From Lachnospiraceae bacterium (GTDB lineage Bacteria > Bacillota > Clostridia > Lachnospirales > Lachnospiraceae), in NCBI GenBank assembly GCA_017450065.1, contig JAFSYI010000004.1, positions 40,525 through 104,524 of the forward strand: a stretch of 64,000 bases of DNA. Reading direction: 5' to 3'. A program made the translations under genes and the position numbers. Below the pieces are notes generated by a model, which searched no databases, was not told where the DNA came from, and saw only the letters and a program-made list of their open reading frames with translations. This document shows positions 39,946 through 49,128 of the stretch, in pieces (the stretch's first letter is position 1; each line of letters opens with the position of its first letter).

Positions 39946-41121
39946 TTATTCAACAAAATCAGCTTTTACATAAGCTTCTTTTCCGTTATATTTGATCTTG
40001 CACCAGCCGTTTGACTTCTCTATAAGCTCAAATTTATCGCCTCTGTAGGCAACTCCAAGCTTATTTGCGGTTTCCGAAGCACCCTCTCTTACGTTAACAT
40101 TCTCCTTAACGGTTATGGTTCCTCCGGCAGCTGTTTCGGAACCTTCCTCAGAATCACCGCCCGATGATCCCGTATCCACAACCTCAAGGTAATCTGACTT
40201 TATATAAGCCTCGGTTCCGTTAAAATCAATCTTGCTCCAGCCGTTCTCCATCTCCTCGTAACGCTTATATGTATCGCCTATCTGAGCCTTACCCAGTGAT
40301 TCCGAATCCGTACTTGCCGAAGCTCTTATATTTACAACGTCCGTGGCTTTAACCGTAACCGCATTTGCATCCTGTTCCGCTTTCTGTGCCTGTGCCTGGG
40401 CATCGGCTTCTTCCTGCTGTTTTGCCTGCTGCTGCTCTGTCAGCTTGGCCTTTACTGCGGAATTAACCTGTGATTCGATCTGTTTAAGCATTGAAGCCAG
40501 CTGTTCGTCGCTTTCTATTGCTTCATTATATTCAGCGCTGATCTTGCTTGTCAGCTCCTCTATATCGGACTGAGAGGACATTTCAAGGAAATATGCCTGT
40601 TCATCATCAGAGAGCTCTGACTTGTTAATGTACAGAGAACCCGAGTCATTAGTACATACATAACTTGATTCAAGTGAAGGAGCGGGTGTTGCAACCCCGG
40701 TAAAGGTTATGTCAAAGGTTACTATCACCACATATGAATCAGGCTGGTAACCCTTCTTGGTATAAACATTGAAATCGGAAAACGACTGATAATACTGTGC
40801 CATCTCCTCGATCCTGTATCTTTCCTGATCCGGAAGGGTATCACATAAAGATGCAGCCGTATCCGCATCACCGTTCATCACTGCCGAATAATAGCTCTCC
40901 ATGAGATTGGTTACGTTCGGATAGGCATTTACTTCATATTTGTCCTTGGGGACCTCAACACTGCTCGTCGGGAATGTGGATGTATCCACGGCATCATCAC
41001 CACCGCCCTTATGGGTAGCCAGGAAAATGATAAGTGCTATCACAAGCACCAGAAAAACCCCGCCGATTATTACATATACCAAATATTCTCTGACAAATTC
41101 CTTGATCTTATTCATGTTCAT
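39946..41121 (-). CDS. Membrane-anchored protein with two C-terminal SH3b domains, 391 aa
   Basis: Short cytoplasmic N-terminus, one membrane helix (about residues 15-38, YVIIGGVFLVLVIALIIFL), then an extracellular domain of about 190 residues ending in a Gln/Ala-rich coiled coil (LTEQQQAKQQEEADAQA), and two SH3b domains of about 60 residues each, both with the pattern VNIRASAS/VNVREGAS and AYIKSDYLE/AYVKADFVE. SH3b domains bind cell-wall peptides. No hydrolase domain is visible, so a wall-binding structural or sensor role is likelier. The middle domain (YYSAVMNGDADTAASLC) recalls NTF2-like folds. Transcribed alone or with tRNA-Arg. Confidence 0.8.
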   Translation of the reverse strand: MNMNKIKEFVREYLVYVIIGGVFLVLVIALIIFLATHKGGGDDAVDTSTFPTSSVEVPKDKYEVNAYPNVTNLMESYYSAVMNGDADTAASLCDTLPDQERYRIEEMAQYYQSFSDFNVYTKKGYQPDSYVVIVTFDITFTGVATPAPSLESSYVCTNDSGSLYINKSELSDDEQAYFLEMSSQSDIEELTSKISAEYNEAIESDEQLASMLKQIESQVNSAVKAKLTEQQQAKQQEEADAQAQAQKAEQDANAVTVKATDVVNIRASASTDSESLGKAQIGDTYKRYEEMENGWSKIDFNGTEAYIKSDYLEVVDTGSSGGDSEEGSETAAGGTITVKENVNVREGASETANKLGVAYRGDKFELIEKSNGWCKIKYNGKEAYVKADFVE

Positions 41122-41215
41122 CTGATCCCTTAACTCCTCTCAATTATCCCCTTTATCCCAACCCAATAAAATATACGGAATCCACCCTTACTTCGATGGA
41201 GTATTTTCTCATGCC

Positions 41216-41257
41216 GTCATAAGGAATCCACCGCTGCGCGGCGGTACCCCTTATGAC
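41216..41257. repeat. Long interrupted palindrome next to tRNA-Arg
   Basis: GTCATAAGG (41216-41224) pairs with CCTTATGAC (41249-41257), and inside lies a GC-rich CCGC-TGC-GCGG hairpin (41231-41241). It begins 9 bases after the tRNA-Arg 3' end, in the direction of transcription, but lacks a T-run. It is far richer in GC than its surroundings and looks like an inserted REP-type palindrome. Confidence 0.6.
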
Positions 41258-41265
41258 AATAAAAA

Positions 41266-41338
41266 TGCACCCGAGAGGATTCGAACCCCCGACACACGGT
41301 ACCGGAAACCGTTGCTCTATCCCCTGAGCTACGAGTGC
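41266..41338 (-). tRNA. tRNA-Arg (CCG)
   Basis: Minus-strand cloverleaf: acceptor GCACTCG/CGGGTGC (one T-G pair), D-arm GCTC/GAGC, anticodon stem ACGGT/ACCGT with loop TTCCGGT, so anticodon CCG, and T-loop GTTCGAAT. Discriminator A. No encoded CCA. Confidence 0.93.
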
Positions 41339-41363
41339 TGAGCATAAAACCTCATACTCGATA

Positions 41364-41392
41364 ATAATAACACAGGGGACATAAAATATCAA
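41364..41392 (-). promoter_or_regulatory. tRNA-Arg promoter
   Basis: TTGATA (41392-41387), 17-base spacer, TATTAT (41369-41364), 26 bases before the tRNA and just after the stop of the upstream gene. Confidence 0.75.
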
Positions 41393-41400
41393 CATAATTC

Positions 41401-42312
41401 CTATAGTGTTTCCCTGTATCCTCCGTTACCCGAGAAGATATACGCATGGTCCGAAAGGACTTCCACCTCCTGCACTTCGGTATGGTTTATCTCCCTGATC
41501 ATATCGTTTATCATGGACAGAGGCATAACATCACTAACCGGAACAAGGATAACTTCATTGATACTGCTCGGGATAACATAGATATCACTGCCAATTTTTT
41601 CGCAGAATTCTTCAAGGTCTTCTTCATACATCATTGAGACTGCTCCGTTTATACCCGGAGTGGACATAATATACATGGGACAGCTGTCGGCTTCAGTTCC
41701 GATCATACCCGCATATGAGGGATTAAGCTCCCTGAGCACCTCAGCTATTCCCCTTATCGAAGGTTTCTCCGACTCCATGGTATTTCCAACGGCATCATCC
41801 AATACCCGTTCAGCATCAACCTCCCACATTTTAAGATGAGACTCTCTTACAACAAAAGTCGCCTCTCCTCTTATAAGATTATCAAGCCCGCTGTTCCTGA
41901 AACTGTAGTAAGGTACTATCGCAAGATCCATAAATCTTCTGTAAGGCACATCCTCAAGCATACCTGTATTTGCCTCGTAATTGATAAGCTTACAGCGAAG
42001 GCCGCCTCTTATTTCTTCGTACTTTTTCAAATAGTCAAGGGACAGAGGCTCTCCAAGTCTCCTGCTTTCATATACCCTGCACATCTTTTCCACTGCAGCC
42101 TCGGACACTTCTCCGTCATATTCCTCAAAGAACGGTTCAAGATACATAGTCGGATATATATTCTCATCATCACCCGTAACCGAAATACCGGTATATATTA
42201 CGCCGTTGTTCTTTGTAACCCGCCTTAGATCCACCCTGCGTCCCGGGTATCTTATCTCCATTGCTTTCTGTACTTCATCCGTAAATCTGTCAAAATCAAT
42301 CCTGTCAGTCAT
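41401..42312 (-). CDS. DUF5688-like protein, 303 aa
   Basis: No known function. The N-terminal motif ISVTGDDENIYPTMYLEPFFEEY is like that of the DUF5688 family found mostly in Lachnospiraceae and relatives; the family name is recalled, not searched. Soluble, acidic, no signal peptide. The C-terminal third (DIYVIPSSINEVILVPVSD) is also conserved in that family as I know it. AAGGAG lies 7 bases from the ATG. It stands alone between efp and tRNA-Arg. Confidence 0.65.
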   Translation of the reverse strand: MTDRIDFDRFTDEVQKAMEIRYPGRRVDLRRVTKNNGVIYTGISVTGDDENIYPTMYLEPFFEEYDGEVSEAAVEKMCRVYESRRLGEPLSLDYLKKYEEIRGGLRCKLINYEANTGMLEDVPYRRFMDLAIVPYYSFRNSGLDNLIRGEATFVVRESHLKMWEVDAERVLDDAVGNTMESEKPSIRGIAEVLRELNPSYAGMIGTEADSCPMYIMSTPGINGAVSMMYEEDLEEFCEKIGSDIYVIPSSINEVILVPVSDVMPLSMINDMIREINHTEVQEVEVLSDHAYIFSGNGGYRETL

Positions 42313-42453
42313 ATTTTTTCTCCTTATATTGTATTCATGTTTATGATAAGCCGGCAGGACAGCCCGGCAAAATGACTCACATCATTTGAAACGGACAGCG
42401 TAACAGGCAGACTGACCGGAGCAAAAATACATTCTCATACCGGTCTTATGCCG

Positions 42454-42486
42454 AAAAAAAGAGCCTCTCCCCTAAGGAAGAAGCTC
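42454..42486 (-). terminator. efp intrinsic terminator
   Basis: Eleven-pair stem with two G-T pairs (42486-42476 with 42471-42461), 4-base loop, then seven T on the minus strand. Confidence 0.85.
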
Positions 42487-42508
42487 ATTTGTTCTAAGTA
42501 AGTACTGT

Positions 42509-43066
42509 TTACACTCTGGATAAATATTCACCCGAACGGGTATCGATCTTTATCTTATCACCAAGTTCAACAAACAGAGGTACATAAACCGTAGCTCCGG
42601 TCTCTACTACTGCCGGTTTGGTTGCACCCGTTGCCGTATCGCCCTTGAAGCCGGGCTCAGTCTCGGTGATCTCCAGTTCAACAAATAAGGGCGGCTCAAC
42701 CGCAAATACGTTGCCGTTATGGGAACAGATCTTAACCATCTCATTCTCTTTAACGAACTTAAGCGCATCACCTATCGTTTCACTGTTCAAAGCAATCTGC
42801 TCATATGATTCCACATCCATGAAGTTGTATAAATCCCCGTCGGAATAAAGATACTGCATATCCTTTCTGTCGATACGCGCCTGCGGGAATTTCTCGGTGG
42901 GACGGAAAGATTTCTCCACAACGCCGCCACTGATTATATTCTTTAACTTAGTCCTGACAAATGCTGCTCCCTTACCGGGTTTAACATGCTGGAATTCTAT
43001 TATCTGAAAAATTCCGTTGTCCATCTCAACAGTTAAGCCATTTCTGAAATCGCCTGCTGATATCAT
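42509..43066 (-). CDS. efp: Translation elongation factor P
   Basis: Rescues ribosomes stalled at proline runs. The KOW-like domain I carries the loop KPGKGAAF with Lys32, the residue that is modified in many bacteria; two OB domains follow. The C-terminal motif [14 protein letters not shown] is the family end. Length 185, normal. It lies after aroK with its own promoter and terminator. None of the known modification genes (epmA, earP, ymfI) is in the window. Confidence 0.97.
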   Translation of the reverse strand: MISAGDFRNGLTVEMDNGIFQIIEFQHVKPGKGAAFVRTKLKNIISGGVVEKSFRPTEKFPQARIDRKDMQYLYSDGDLYNFMDVESYEQIALNSETIGDALKFVKENEMVKICSHNGNVFAVEPPLFVELEITETEPGFKGDTATGATKPAVVETGATVYVPLFVELGDKIKIDTRSGEYLSRV

Positions 43067-43103
43067 AAATTACCTCCTTACAAAGCACAAACATTCCTCA
43101 AAC

Positions 43104-43132
43104 AGTTTATACTATCATACGATATAATTCAA
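43104..43132 (-). promoter_or_regulatory. Possible efp promoter
   Basis: TTGAAT (43132-43127), 17-base spacer, TAAACT (43109-43104), with a GGAGGT ribosome site about 30 bases on. Confidence 0.5.
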
Positions 43133-43165
43133 GCACTTTTTTCATTTGTTTTTATCATGCCTGTT

Positions 43166-43711
43166 TCACTGTGCTGTTTTAAAAATCTCTTCCACGGCCG
43201 ATACGGTCTGTTCCACGGAAAGACCGTCCGTATCAATGATATGATCGGATGCGGCTTCATACAACGGAGCGCGTATTTTAAGCATCCCGGCAATTCTCCC
43301 GCGCACATCCGCGGTGTTTAGCAGAGGTCTTCCGGTATCATTTCTGACCCGTTCATAAAGTGTGTCTGCTTCAGCCCTCAGATAGATCACCGTACCGATA
43401 CTTTTAAGTTCGGTTCTGTTCTCCTCTGCCAGTATGATACCTCCGCCGGTAGATAAAAGAGTATTTTCAAGCCCGTCACGTGCCAACTCCTTCAGAAGCC
43501 CGGTCTCCAGCCGCCTGAAGAAGCTTTCCCCGTCCTTTTCAAAAATATCCGGAATGCTTCTTTTCTCTCTTCCCTCAATAAACTCATCCGTATCCGCGAA
43601 GCTGAGACCAAGCCGTTTGGCTGCCAGCCTGCCGACAGTACTCTTTCCCGAGCCCATATATCCTATCAGACAGATGTTATTTCCGTTACCCACGTTCGTA
43701 TATCCTTCCAT
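43166..43711 (-). CDS. aroK: Shikimate kinase
   Basis: Phosphorylates shikimate. Walker A GYMGSGKST at residues 17-25, shikimate-binding DTDEFIE and GESFFRRLE, TGGG near residue 90, and the lid NDTGRPLL. Length 181. It follows aroE by 108 bases; the two steps are consecutive in chorismate synthesis. The N-terminal about 12 residues are not conserved, so the start could be slightly internal. Confidence 0.94.
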   Translation of the reverse strand: MEGYTNVGNGNNICLIGYMGSGKSTVGRLAAKRLGLSFADTDEFIEGREKRSIPDIFEKDGESFFRRLETGLLKELARDGLENTLLSTGGGIILAEENRTELKSIGTVIYLRAEADTLYERVRNDTGRPLLNTADVRGRIAGMLKIRAPLYEAASDHIIDTDGLSVEQTVSAVEEIFKTAQ

Positions 43712-43819
43712 TCATCTCTGTATCTGTGCCTTCTTTGTCTTCCGTGCAGACCGGTCATCCCGGAACTCCGTCATCCCGTGATTCCGCTTTCCCTGTATCT
43801 TCGGACAGATTATGAGGAC

Positions 43820-44698
43820 TTACTGTTTTCCCGCAAGAAGCCTCTGCACATCCTCTGCCACGTTCCTGGGAACACTTATGCCGTTCCATATCTCATATGC
43901 GCATACAGCCTGGTAAACAAGCATTTTAAGACCGTTATAAGCCTTCCCTCCTGCATTTGCAACCTTTTTCATAAACAGTGTCGTCTCAGGCTTATATATA
44001 AGGTCTATGCCGGTTTCGGTCTTTTCGAAAAAACTGTCATTATTTATGATACACGAATCTACATCCGGATACAGACCTACGTTCGTACATTGAAAAGCTA
44101 TATACCCGGACTCCGGAAGACTGTTTATATCCGAAGGTTCCATAGTTCTTATATCCTTCTCCCCGGCCCCAATGTTATTCTCTTTTGCATAAGCCAGCAG
44201 AGAGGTACGTATCTCCTCCGCTTTTGCTTTTGTTCTGTTTACGATCGTAAGCGTAGCCGGCGACTTTAAGATACACATAAAAGCTGCAGCTCTGGCTGCA
44301 CCCCCCGCTCCCAGGATCACAACATGCCGTCCCTGCAGGGATATCCCCTCGCTGTCAAGCTCCCTCTCAAGTCCCATCACATCAGTGTTGTAACCGTAGA
44401 ATCCATTTTCGGTATACTTAAGTGTATTAACCGCACCTACAGCTCCGGCAAGAGTATCCACTCCGCCCAGTTCTTTTATTATCTCTGTTTTATATGGAAC
44501 AGTCACATTGATACCCTGTACTCCAAGTGAATATAATCCCCTTACCGTATCCTCAAGGTTTCCGTCCGTTCTGAACGGAACATATACCGAATCAATACCG
44601 AGCGCCTGTGATAAATGATTATGGATCGCAGGAGACATCGTATGTTCTATGGGTTTCCCTATTATACCGTATACAGCGGTTTTTCCGTTAATATTCAT
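43820..44698 (-). CDS. aroE: Shikimate dehydrogenase (NADP+)
   Basis: Reduces 3-dehydroshikimate to shikimate. The N-terminus GIIGKPIEHTMSPAIHN and GINVTVPYKTEI hold the substrate site with its catalytic lysine; the NADP loop is ILGAGGAARAAAF and the end TGIDLIYKPETTLFMKKV. I start at ATG 44698, which overlaps the yqeG stop as ATGA and follows AGAGG; a longer reading adds only non-conserved residues. 292 residues. AroE-type and not the quinate/YdiB type is supported by neighbour aroK. Confidence 0.95.
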   Translation of the reverse strand: MNINGKTAVYGIIGKPIEHTMSPAIHNHLSQALGIDSVYVPFRTDGNLEDTVRGLYSLGVQGINVTVPYKTEIIKELGGVDTLAGAVGAVNTLKYTENGFYGYNTDVMGLERELDSEGISLQGRHVVILGAGGAARAAAFMCILKSPATLTIVNRTKAKAEEIRTSLLAYAKENNIGAGEKDIRTMEPSDINSLPESGYIAFQCTNVGLYPDVDSCIINNDSFFEKTETGIDLIYKPETTLFMKKVANAGGKAYNGLKMLVYQAVCAYEIWNGISVPRNVAEDVQRLLAGKQ

Positions 44699-45207
44699 GT
44701 CCTTGTTCCTCTTCTGTAAAAATGCATTACGATTCTCTCGAGATACCGCTTCAGTATTATCTGTATCTCTTCTTTTTTGTCTATAGGCGATACCAGTATG
44801 TTCCTGATACCGCAGCGCCTGGCTCCCCATACATCGGTAAAAAGCTGGTCACCGATAAACAGGGTTGTGGATACATCTGTCCCAAGACGCATCATCGCCT
44901 CATGATACCCCCTTCTTCCCGGCTTCCCTGCCTTGTAAATATACTTGGCACCGACATCATCGGCGAAGCTCTTCACCCTCGGTTTTTTATTATTTGACAG
45001 AACAAGGCAGGAATATCCGATATCCTTAAGCCTTCCGAACAGCTTTTTTGCCCTCTCGTCTGCCGGAGCTCCGTGGGGGACCAGAGTATTGTCAATATCG
45101 TATATGATACCCCTGTACCCTTTATCATACAGCGACTGATAGTCAATACTGTATGCGGAATCCGCGCACTCATCGGGATAGAAGCTTTCAAACAGTTTTT
45201 TATGCAT
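44695..45207 (-). CDS. YqeG family HAD IIIA-type phosphatase
   Basis: A small HAD hydrolase. Motif I is YDIDNTLVPHG near residue 38 (DxDxT), motif II LVLSNN, motif III lysine in YIYKAGKPG and motif IV GDQLFTDVWGA. Without a large cap domain, at 170 residues. B. subtilis YqeG lies in a similar cluster with aroD and yqeH and its substrate is not firmly known; a phosphatidylglycerophosphatase relationship (GEP4-like) has been proposed for the family. First gene of yqeG-aroE-aroK. Confidence 0.9.
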   Translation of the reverse strand: MHKKLFESFYPDECADSAYSIDYQSLYDKGYRGIIYDIDNTLVPHGAPADERAKKLFGRLKDIGYSCLVLSNNKKPRVKSFADDVGAKYIYKAGKPGRRGYHEAMMRLGTDVSTTLFIGDQLFTDVWGARRCGIRNILVSPIDKKEEIQIILKRYLERIVMHFYRRGTRT

Positions 45208-45235
45208 TATGTAAACCTATCCATCTTAAATATAT

Positions 45236-45266
45236 AAAAATAACCTCCCGCTTATTGCAAGAGGCT
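45236..45266 (-). terminator. Intrinsic terminator after the 90-residue orphan gene
   Basis: Ten-pair stem with three G-T pairs (45266-45257 and 45251-45242), then ATTTTTATAT on the minus strand. Confidence 0.7.
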
Positions 45267-45286
45267 GATCTTATCCTGCTCTTATC

Positions 45287-45559
45287 TTAAGTTCCGGACC
45301 CGGGCCTGAATCCCTGTCCGAATCCCGATTTCTGTATCACTATTCCATCCTCCGAGCTGTCTATGACAGGGTTACCTCCGACAAAATACTGATACTGGGC
45401 CAGAGACTTATCCTTCTCTATATCCTTAAATGCCTGTTTTATGTCCGCATCATTGATCTCATTTATCCTGTCTGTGCTGTTTAAATCTTCATTTATCCTT
45501 ATTTTGGGAGCAGCGACAGTGTTTAACGGATCAAAAGCACCGAACCCGCCTATTCTCAT
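45287..45559 (-). CDS. Small protein of unknown function, 90 aa
   Basis: Not recognised. Begins MRIGGFGAFDPLNTVAAPK, is soluble with a central helix DADIKQAFKDIEKDKSLAQY, and ends glycine-rich (SGFGQGFRPGSGT). The central part and FVGGNPVIDS could be read as a regular alpha/beta fold. I take the ATG at 45559 behind AAGGGGATG; a start at 45604 adds 15 residues with no ribosome site. It has its own promoter and terminator, so it is a separate gene between the peptide importer and yqeG. Confidence 0.7.
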   Translation of the reverse strand: MRIGGFGAFDPLNTVAAPKIRINEDLNSTDRINEINDADIKQAFKDIEKDKSLAQYQYFVGGNPVIDSSEDGIVIQKSGFGQGFRPGSGT

Positions 45560-45686
45560 ATTATCATCCCCTTTGAACGGACCGGAACCCCGGTCTGTTT
45601 CCAAATACCGTTACCATCCGAAACAGTAAAAACTGAATAGTTAAAATATTTCATATATATATACGACGTTCCTGACGGTTAAGCAC

Positions 45687-45715
45687 ATTATAACAGAGAT
45701 TTGGAAAAAACACAA
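45687..45715 (-). promoter_or_regulatory. Promoter of the 90-residue orphan gene
   Basis: TTGTGT (45715-45710), 17-base spacer, TATAAT (45692-45687) on the minus strand, immediately after the importer operon. Confidence 0.6.
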
Positions 45716-45729
45716 ATCCGCGCTTCCCC

Positions 45730-46503
45730 TCAGTCACCGAGCACGGATGACAGCAGCTGCTTTGTATAAGGATGTTTGGGTGATTTATACACCTCTTCAT
45801 CGCTCCCCTGTTCAACTATATGTCCATCCTTCATTACCATCACACGGCTGCATACGGAATATACAACCTTAAGATCATGCGATATGAACAGTATGGCTAT
45901 TCCGAGCTCCCTGTTAAGCTTAAGCAGAAGCTTAAGTATCTGATCCTGAACCGTAACATCAAGTGCCGATACCGGTTCATCGGCTATTATAAGCCTGGGC
46001 CTCAACATCAGCGCCAGAGCGATACATATTCTCTGTCTCTGTCCACCCGACAGTTCATTGGGTTTCCTTTTAAGATAGCTTTCATCCAGTCCCACAAGAT
46101 TTATCATTCGCGCAACACGCTCATCACGTTCGGGATCCGTAAGCTTCCCCTGTATGCGAAGCGGCTCCTCAAGGATCCAGCCTACCGTTTTTGCCGGATT
46201 CAGCGATCCATAGGGATCCTGAAATACCATCTGCGCTCCCGCGCTCCCATGTTCCACTGTTCCTTCATAATCCTTCACTATCCCAAGGATCGTCTTCGCA
46301 AGTGTAGACTTGCCGCATCCGCTCTCCCCGACGAGTCCCACTATCTCACCCTGTTTTATATCAAAGGAAACATCCTTAAGCACCTGTCTGCGAACGGAAG
46401 CCGAACTGAATCTTCCCGTCTTTTCCCTGTAATACGTATTAAGGTGGGAAACTGTAAGTATTGTGTTATCTGTCCCTTTATTACCATTATCATTCATATT
46501 CAA
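45730..46503 (-). CDS. Peptide ABC transporter ATP-binding protein (OppF/DppF-like)
   Basis: Second ATPase of the importer. Walker [11 protein letters not shown]-loop [12 protein letters not shown], signature [12 protein letters not shown], Walker [14 protein letters not shown]-loop ISHD. It has the OppF-type PYGSLNP. At 257 residues it lacks the C-terminal iron-sulfur or oligopeptide extension that many OppF proteins carry (about 320 residues). Overlaps the OppD-like gene by 14 bases. The substrate could be di- or oligopeptides; nickel importers have a similar layout. Confidence 0.9.
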   Translation of the reverse strand: MNMNDNGNKGTDNTILTVSHLNTYYREKTGRFSSASVRRQVLKDVSFDIKQGEIVGLVGESGCGKSTLAKTILGIVKDYEGTVEHGSAGAQMVFQDPYGSLNPAKTVGWILEEPLRIQGKLTDPERDERVARMINLVGLDESYLKRKPNELSGGQRQRICIALALMLRPRLIIADEPVSALDVTVQDQILKLLLKLNRELGIAILFISHDLKVVYSVCSRVMVMKDGHIVEQGSDEEVYKSPKHPYTKQLLSSVLGD

Positions 46504-47284
46504 GCTTCTCCATGCGCGGGATGGCAGCTATAAGTCTTTTGGTATATTCTTCTTTGGGGAAATCAAACACTTCATTGACCTCGCCTGTCTCCACTACCCT
46601 TCCCTTGTACATAACGAGTACTCTTGAGCACAGCTTCCTTACAACGCTCAGATCATGTGAAATAAACAGTATCGCCGTACCGGTTTTTTTATTTATCTTC
46701 TTTAAGAGCTTTATGATCTGCGCCTGGACCGTAACATCAAGCGCTGTTGTGGGTTCATCCGCTATAAGAACCTTGGGATTACATATGAGCGCAGCCGCTA
46801 TCATAACTCTCTGCCGCATCCCGCCCGAGAGCTCGTGAGGATATTTGTCGTATATGCTTTCGGGGTCCTGCAATTCCACGTCCTCAAGCATTTTGATAAC
46901 TTTATTACGTATCTCATCCTCGGAAAGCTCCGTATGAAGCCTTAAGCTTTCTCCCACCTGCCAGCCTATCCGTTTAACCGGATTCAGTGAAGTCATGGGT
47001 TCCTGGAATACCATGCATATGTCGTTTCCCTGATACTTTCTCAGTGTATCACGGCTGCAGGTCAGAAGATCCACCCCGTCAAACAGTATCTGCCCCCGTT
47101 TTTTCATTTTCTTTCTCGAAAGCAGTCCCGCTATTGCAAGGGCAGACATGGACTTACCCGAACCGGATTCACCGACTATTCCGACTATCTCACCCTCATC
47201 CAGGTGCAGGTCAAAGTCATATACAACGGTTTCGGGGGTTATATGATCATGAAATTCTATATTAAGATCTATGACATCAAGCAT
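46490..47284 (-). CDS. Peptide ABC transporter ATP-binding protein (OppD/DppD-like)
   Basis: First ATPase of the importer: Walker [11 protein letters not shown]-loop [11 protein letters not shown], signature [12 protein letters not shown], Walker [13 protein letters not shown] start at ATG 47284, which lies within the permease end, giving 264 residues; a start at 47320 adds 12 without conservation. Like its partner it is short and lacks the C-terminal extension. It pairs with the OppF-like ATPase on the two permeases. Confidence 0.9.
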   Translation of the reverse strand: MLDVIDLNIEFHDHITPETVVYDFDLHLDEGEIVGIVGESGSGKSMSALAIAGLLSRKKMKKRGQILFDGVDLLTCSRDTLRKYQGNDICMVFQEPMTSLNPVKRIGWQVGESLRLHTELSEDEIRNKVIKMLEDVELQDPESIYDKYPHELSGGMRQRVMIAAALICNPKVLIADEPTTALDVTVQAQIIKLLKKINKKTGTAILFISHDLSVVRKLCSRVLVMYKGRVVETGEVNEVFDFPKEEYTKRLIAAIPRMEKLEYE

Positions 47285-48080
47285 GTTTTTCCAACCCTTC
47301 ATTAAGCATGGCAAAACCAAAGATAAGCAGCGCGATCACCGATCCTGTACAGAGTGCATATCCCGGTCTTAAGAAAAGGTAGGACTGGGATTCCGACAGC
47401 ATCCTTCCAAGGCTTGAATCAGGCGGCTGTACACCGATACCGAGGAAGCTCATCCCCGCTTCCGCAAGCACAGCGTTATTGAAACCTATTGCTACCGTTG
47501 AAAGCAATACCGGTATGGTATTGGGCAGGATATGTACAAACATTATCCTCAGATATGAGGCCCCCATCAGTCTGGCGCTCTGTACATAATCAAGGTTCCT
47601 GCATTTAAGGAACTCTCCTCTCACGATCCGCGCATAGCCCGGAATAAACAGGATCCCCAGAGCGATCGTAACATTCATCTTGCCCGATCCCATAATGCTT
47701 ATTATCACAAGCGCAAGCAAAAGAGACGGGAATGCCAGCACTGCGTCGTTAAACCTCATCATTATCTCATCGGGCCTGCCCCCGTAATATCCGGTTAACG
47801 CGCCTATGACGGTTCCGAATGTAACGCCGATAAGAACCGTACCCACAGCTACGACCATAGTTGTATCAAGTCCTGCCAGTATCCTGCTGAATATATCGCG
47901 TCCGAAATTATCACATCCCATGATATGCTTTGCAGATATGCCCGCAAGCTTATTCGCCGAATCCATGGCATTGGGATCATATGGAGTAAAAAACTTCCCC
48001 GTAATGGCAAGTATGAGCATCAGACCTGTAATGATAAGGCCTATATACAATCTTCTGTTTTCTTTAAACCGTACCTTCAT
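47277..48080 (-). CDS. Peptide ABC transporter permease (OppC/DppC-like)
   Basis: Six-helix inner-membrane permease. The N-terminal region has the family pattern HIMGCDNFGRDIFSRILAG and the ATPase-contact loop EFLKCRNLDYVQSARLMGAS with the permease signature. 267 residues from ATG 48080; a longer reading from 48107 is possible. It is followed without gap by the OppD-like gene. Belongs to the binding-protein-dependent transport superfamily, subfamily 5. Confidence 0.92.
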   Translation of the reverse strand: MKVRFKENRRLYIGLIITGLMLILAITGKFFTPYDPNAMDSANKLAGISAKHIMGCDNFGRDIFSRILAGLDTTMVVAVGTVLIGVTFGTVIGALTGYYGGRPDEIMMRFNDAVLAFPSLLLALVIISIMGSGKMNVTIALGILFIPGYARIVRGEFLKCRNLDYVQSARLMGASYLRIMFVHILPNTIPVLLSTVAIGFNNAVLAEAGMSFLGIGVQPPDSSLGRMLSESQSYLFLRPGYALCTGSVIALLIFGFAMLNEGLEKHA

Positions 48081-48112
48081 ATTTAAGCTCTTTCTGCACA
48101 CTGTCACAGGAT

Positions 48113-49048
48113 CTAGACGATCCGTGGATCTGTAAGCTTGTAAAGTATATCCACAATAAAATTAATTACTATTACTATACATGCTATTATCGCTACTATT
48201 GCCTGTGCCACGGGATAATCCCTGGTCGATATCGAAGTTATCAGAAGACGGCCGAGTCCCGGTATCGAGAAAACCTGCTCGATGATTATAGATCCGGCCA
48301 CCATATCCGCCAGTGTTACACCCAGAAATGTTATGACCGGTATGAGTGCATTCCTCAGTACATGCTTATATAATACACCATCCGTCGAATTACCCCTGCT
48401 GTAGGCCGTTCTCACATAATCAAGCTTACCTTCTTTAAGCACGGAGCTTTTTAAAAGCTTTATAGTCATGGCAGCCTTTGGTAGAGCTATTGCTACTGCC
48501 GGAAACACAAGGTAACCAAGAAATCCCAACAGATCGTCTTTATAATTGACAAATCCACCCGGCCTGAACCACCTTAACACAAGTCCGAACACATAAGTCA
48601 GCATCATTCCCAAAAAGAACGAAGGTATCGACATGGTTATCTGGTTAACTGCGTCAATTGCCTTTGAATACCATTTATCCTCGTGCTTGGCGGTATATAT
48701 CCCGAGCGGTATGGAAATGGCAACAACCATAACAAAAGACATTACCGTCAGCACTATGGTTATCGGTATCTTGCTGGCCAGCATGCTTCTGACAGATGAT
48801 CCGTATGTATAAGATTTACCCATGTCTCCAAAGAAAAAGTCACGCAGCCACTCTATATATCTTACAGGAAGAGGCCTGTTAAGTCCCATCTGTTCTCTTA
48901 GTCTTTCGATCTTCTCTGGCGTTGCACTGGTTCCGAGCATATTGCTTACCGGATCGCCCGGGATTACCCTGAACGCAAGAAAGACAAGCATGGTGACTAT
49001 CAGAACCGTTATCAGCATTGTTAATAATTTGTTTCCGATATATTTCAT
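48113..49048 (-). CDS. Peptide ABC transporter permease (OppB/DppB-like)
   Basis: Partner permease. N-terminal helix TMLITVLIVTMLVFLAFRV, then FRVIPGDPVSNMLGTSATPE, typical of OppB/DppB, and the contact loop SSVLKEGKLDYVRTAYSRG. 311 residues with six helices. The start follows AAGGAG by 6 bases. Comes 80 bases after the binding-protein gene. Confidence 0.93.
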   Translation of the reverse strand: MKYIGNKLLTMLITVLIVTMLVFLAFRVIPGDPVSNMLGTSATPEKIERLREQMGLNRPLPVRYIEWLRDFFFGDMGKSYTYGSSVRSMLASKIPITIVLTVMSFVMVVAISIPLGIYTAKHEDKWYSKAIDAVNQITMSIPSFFLGMMLTYVFGLVLRWFRPGGFVNYKDDLLGFLGYLVFPAVAIALPKAAMTIKLLKSSVLKEGKLDYVRTAYSRGNSTDGVLYKHVLRNALIPVITFLGVTLADMVAGSIIIEQVFSIPGLGRLLITSISTRDYPVAQAIVAIIACIVIVINFIVDILYKLTDPRIV

Positions 49049-49128
49049 GCCTGTCTCCTTGTGATCAGTTGTAAATCTGTCTGTTTACGTTTAATACCTT
49101 AGAACATGATCCGTTACGAACTGCTGTC

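Noticed and set aside
41153-41395. 80-codon frame over tRNA-Arg
   Set aside because: It translates the tRNA (the classical VAQGIEQ-type artefact) and runs into the palindrome; a structural RNA is there instead.
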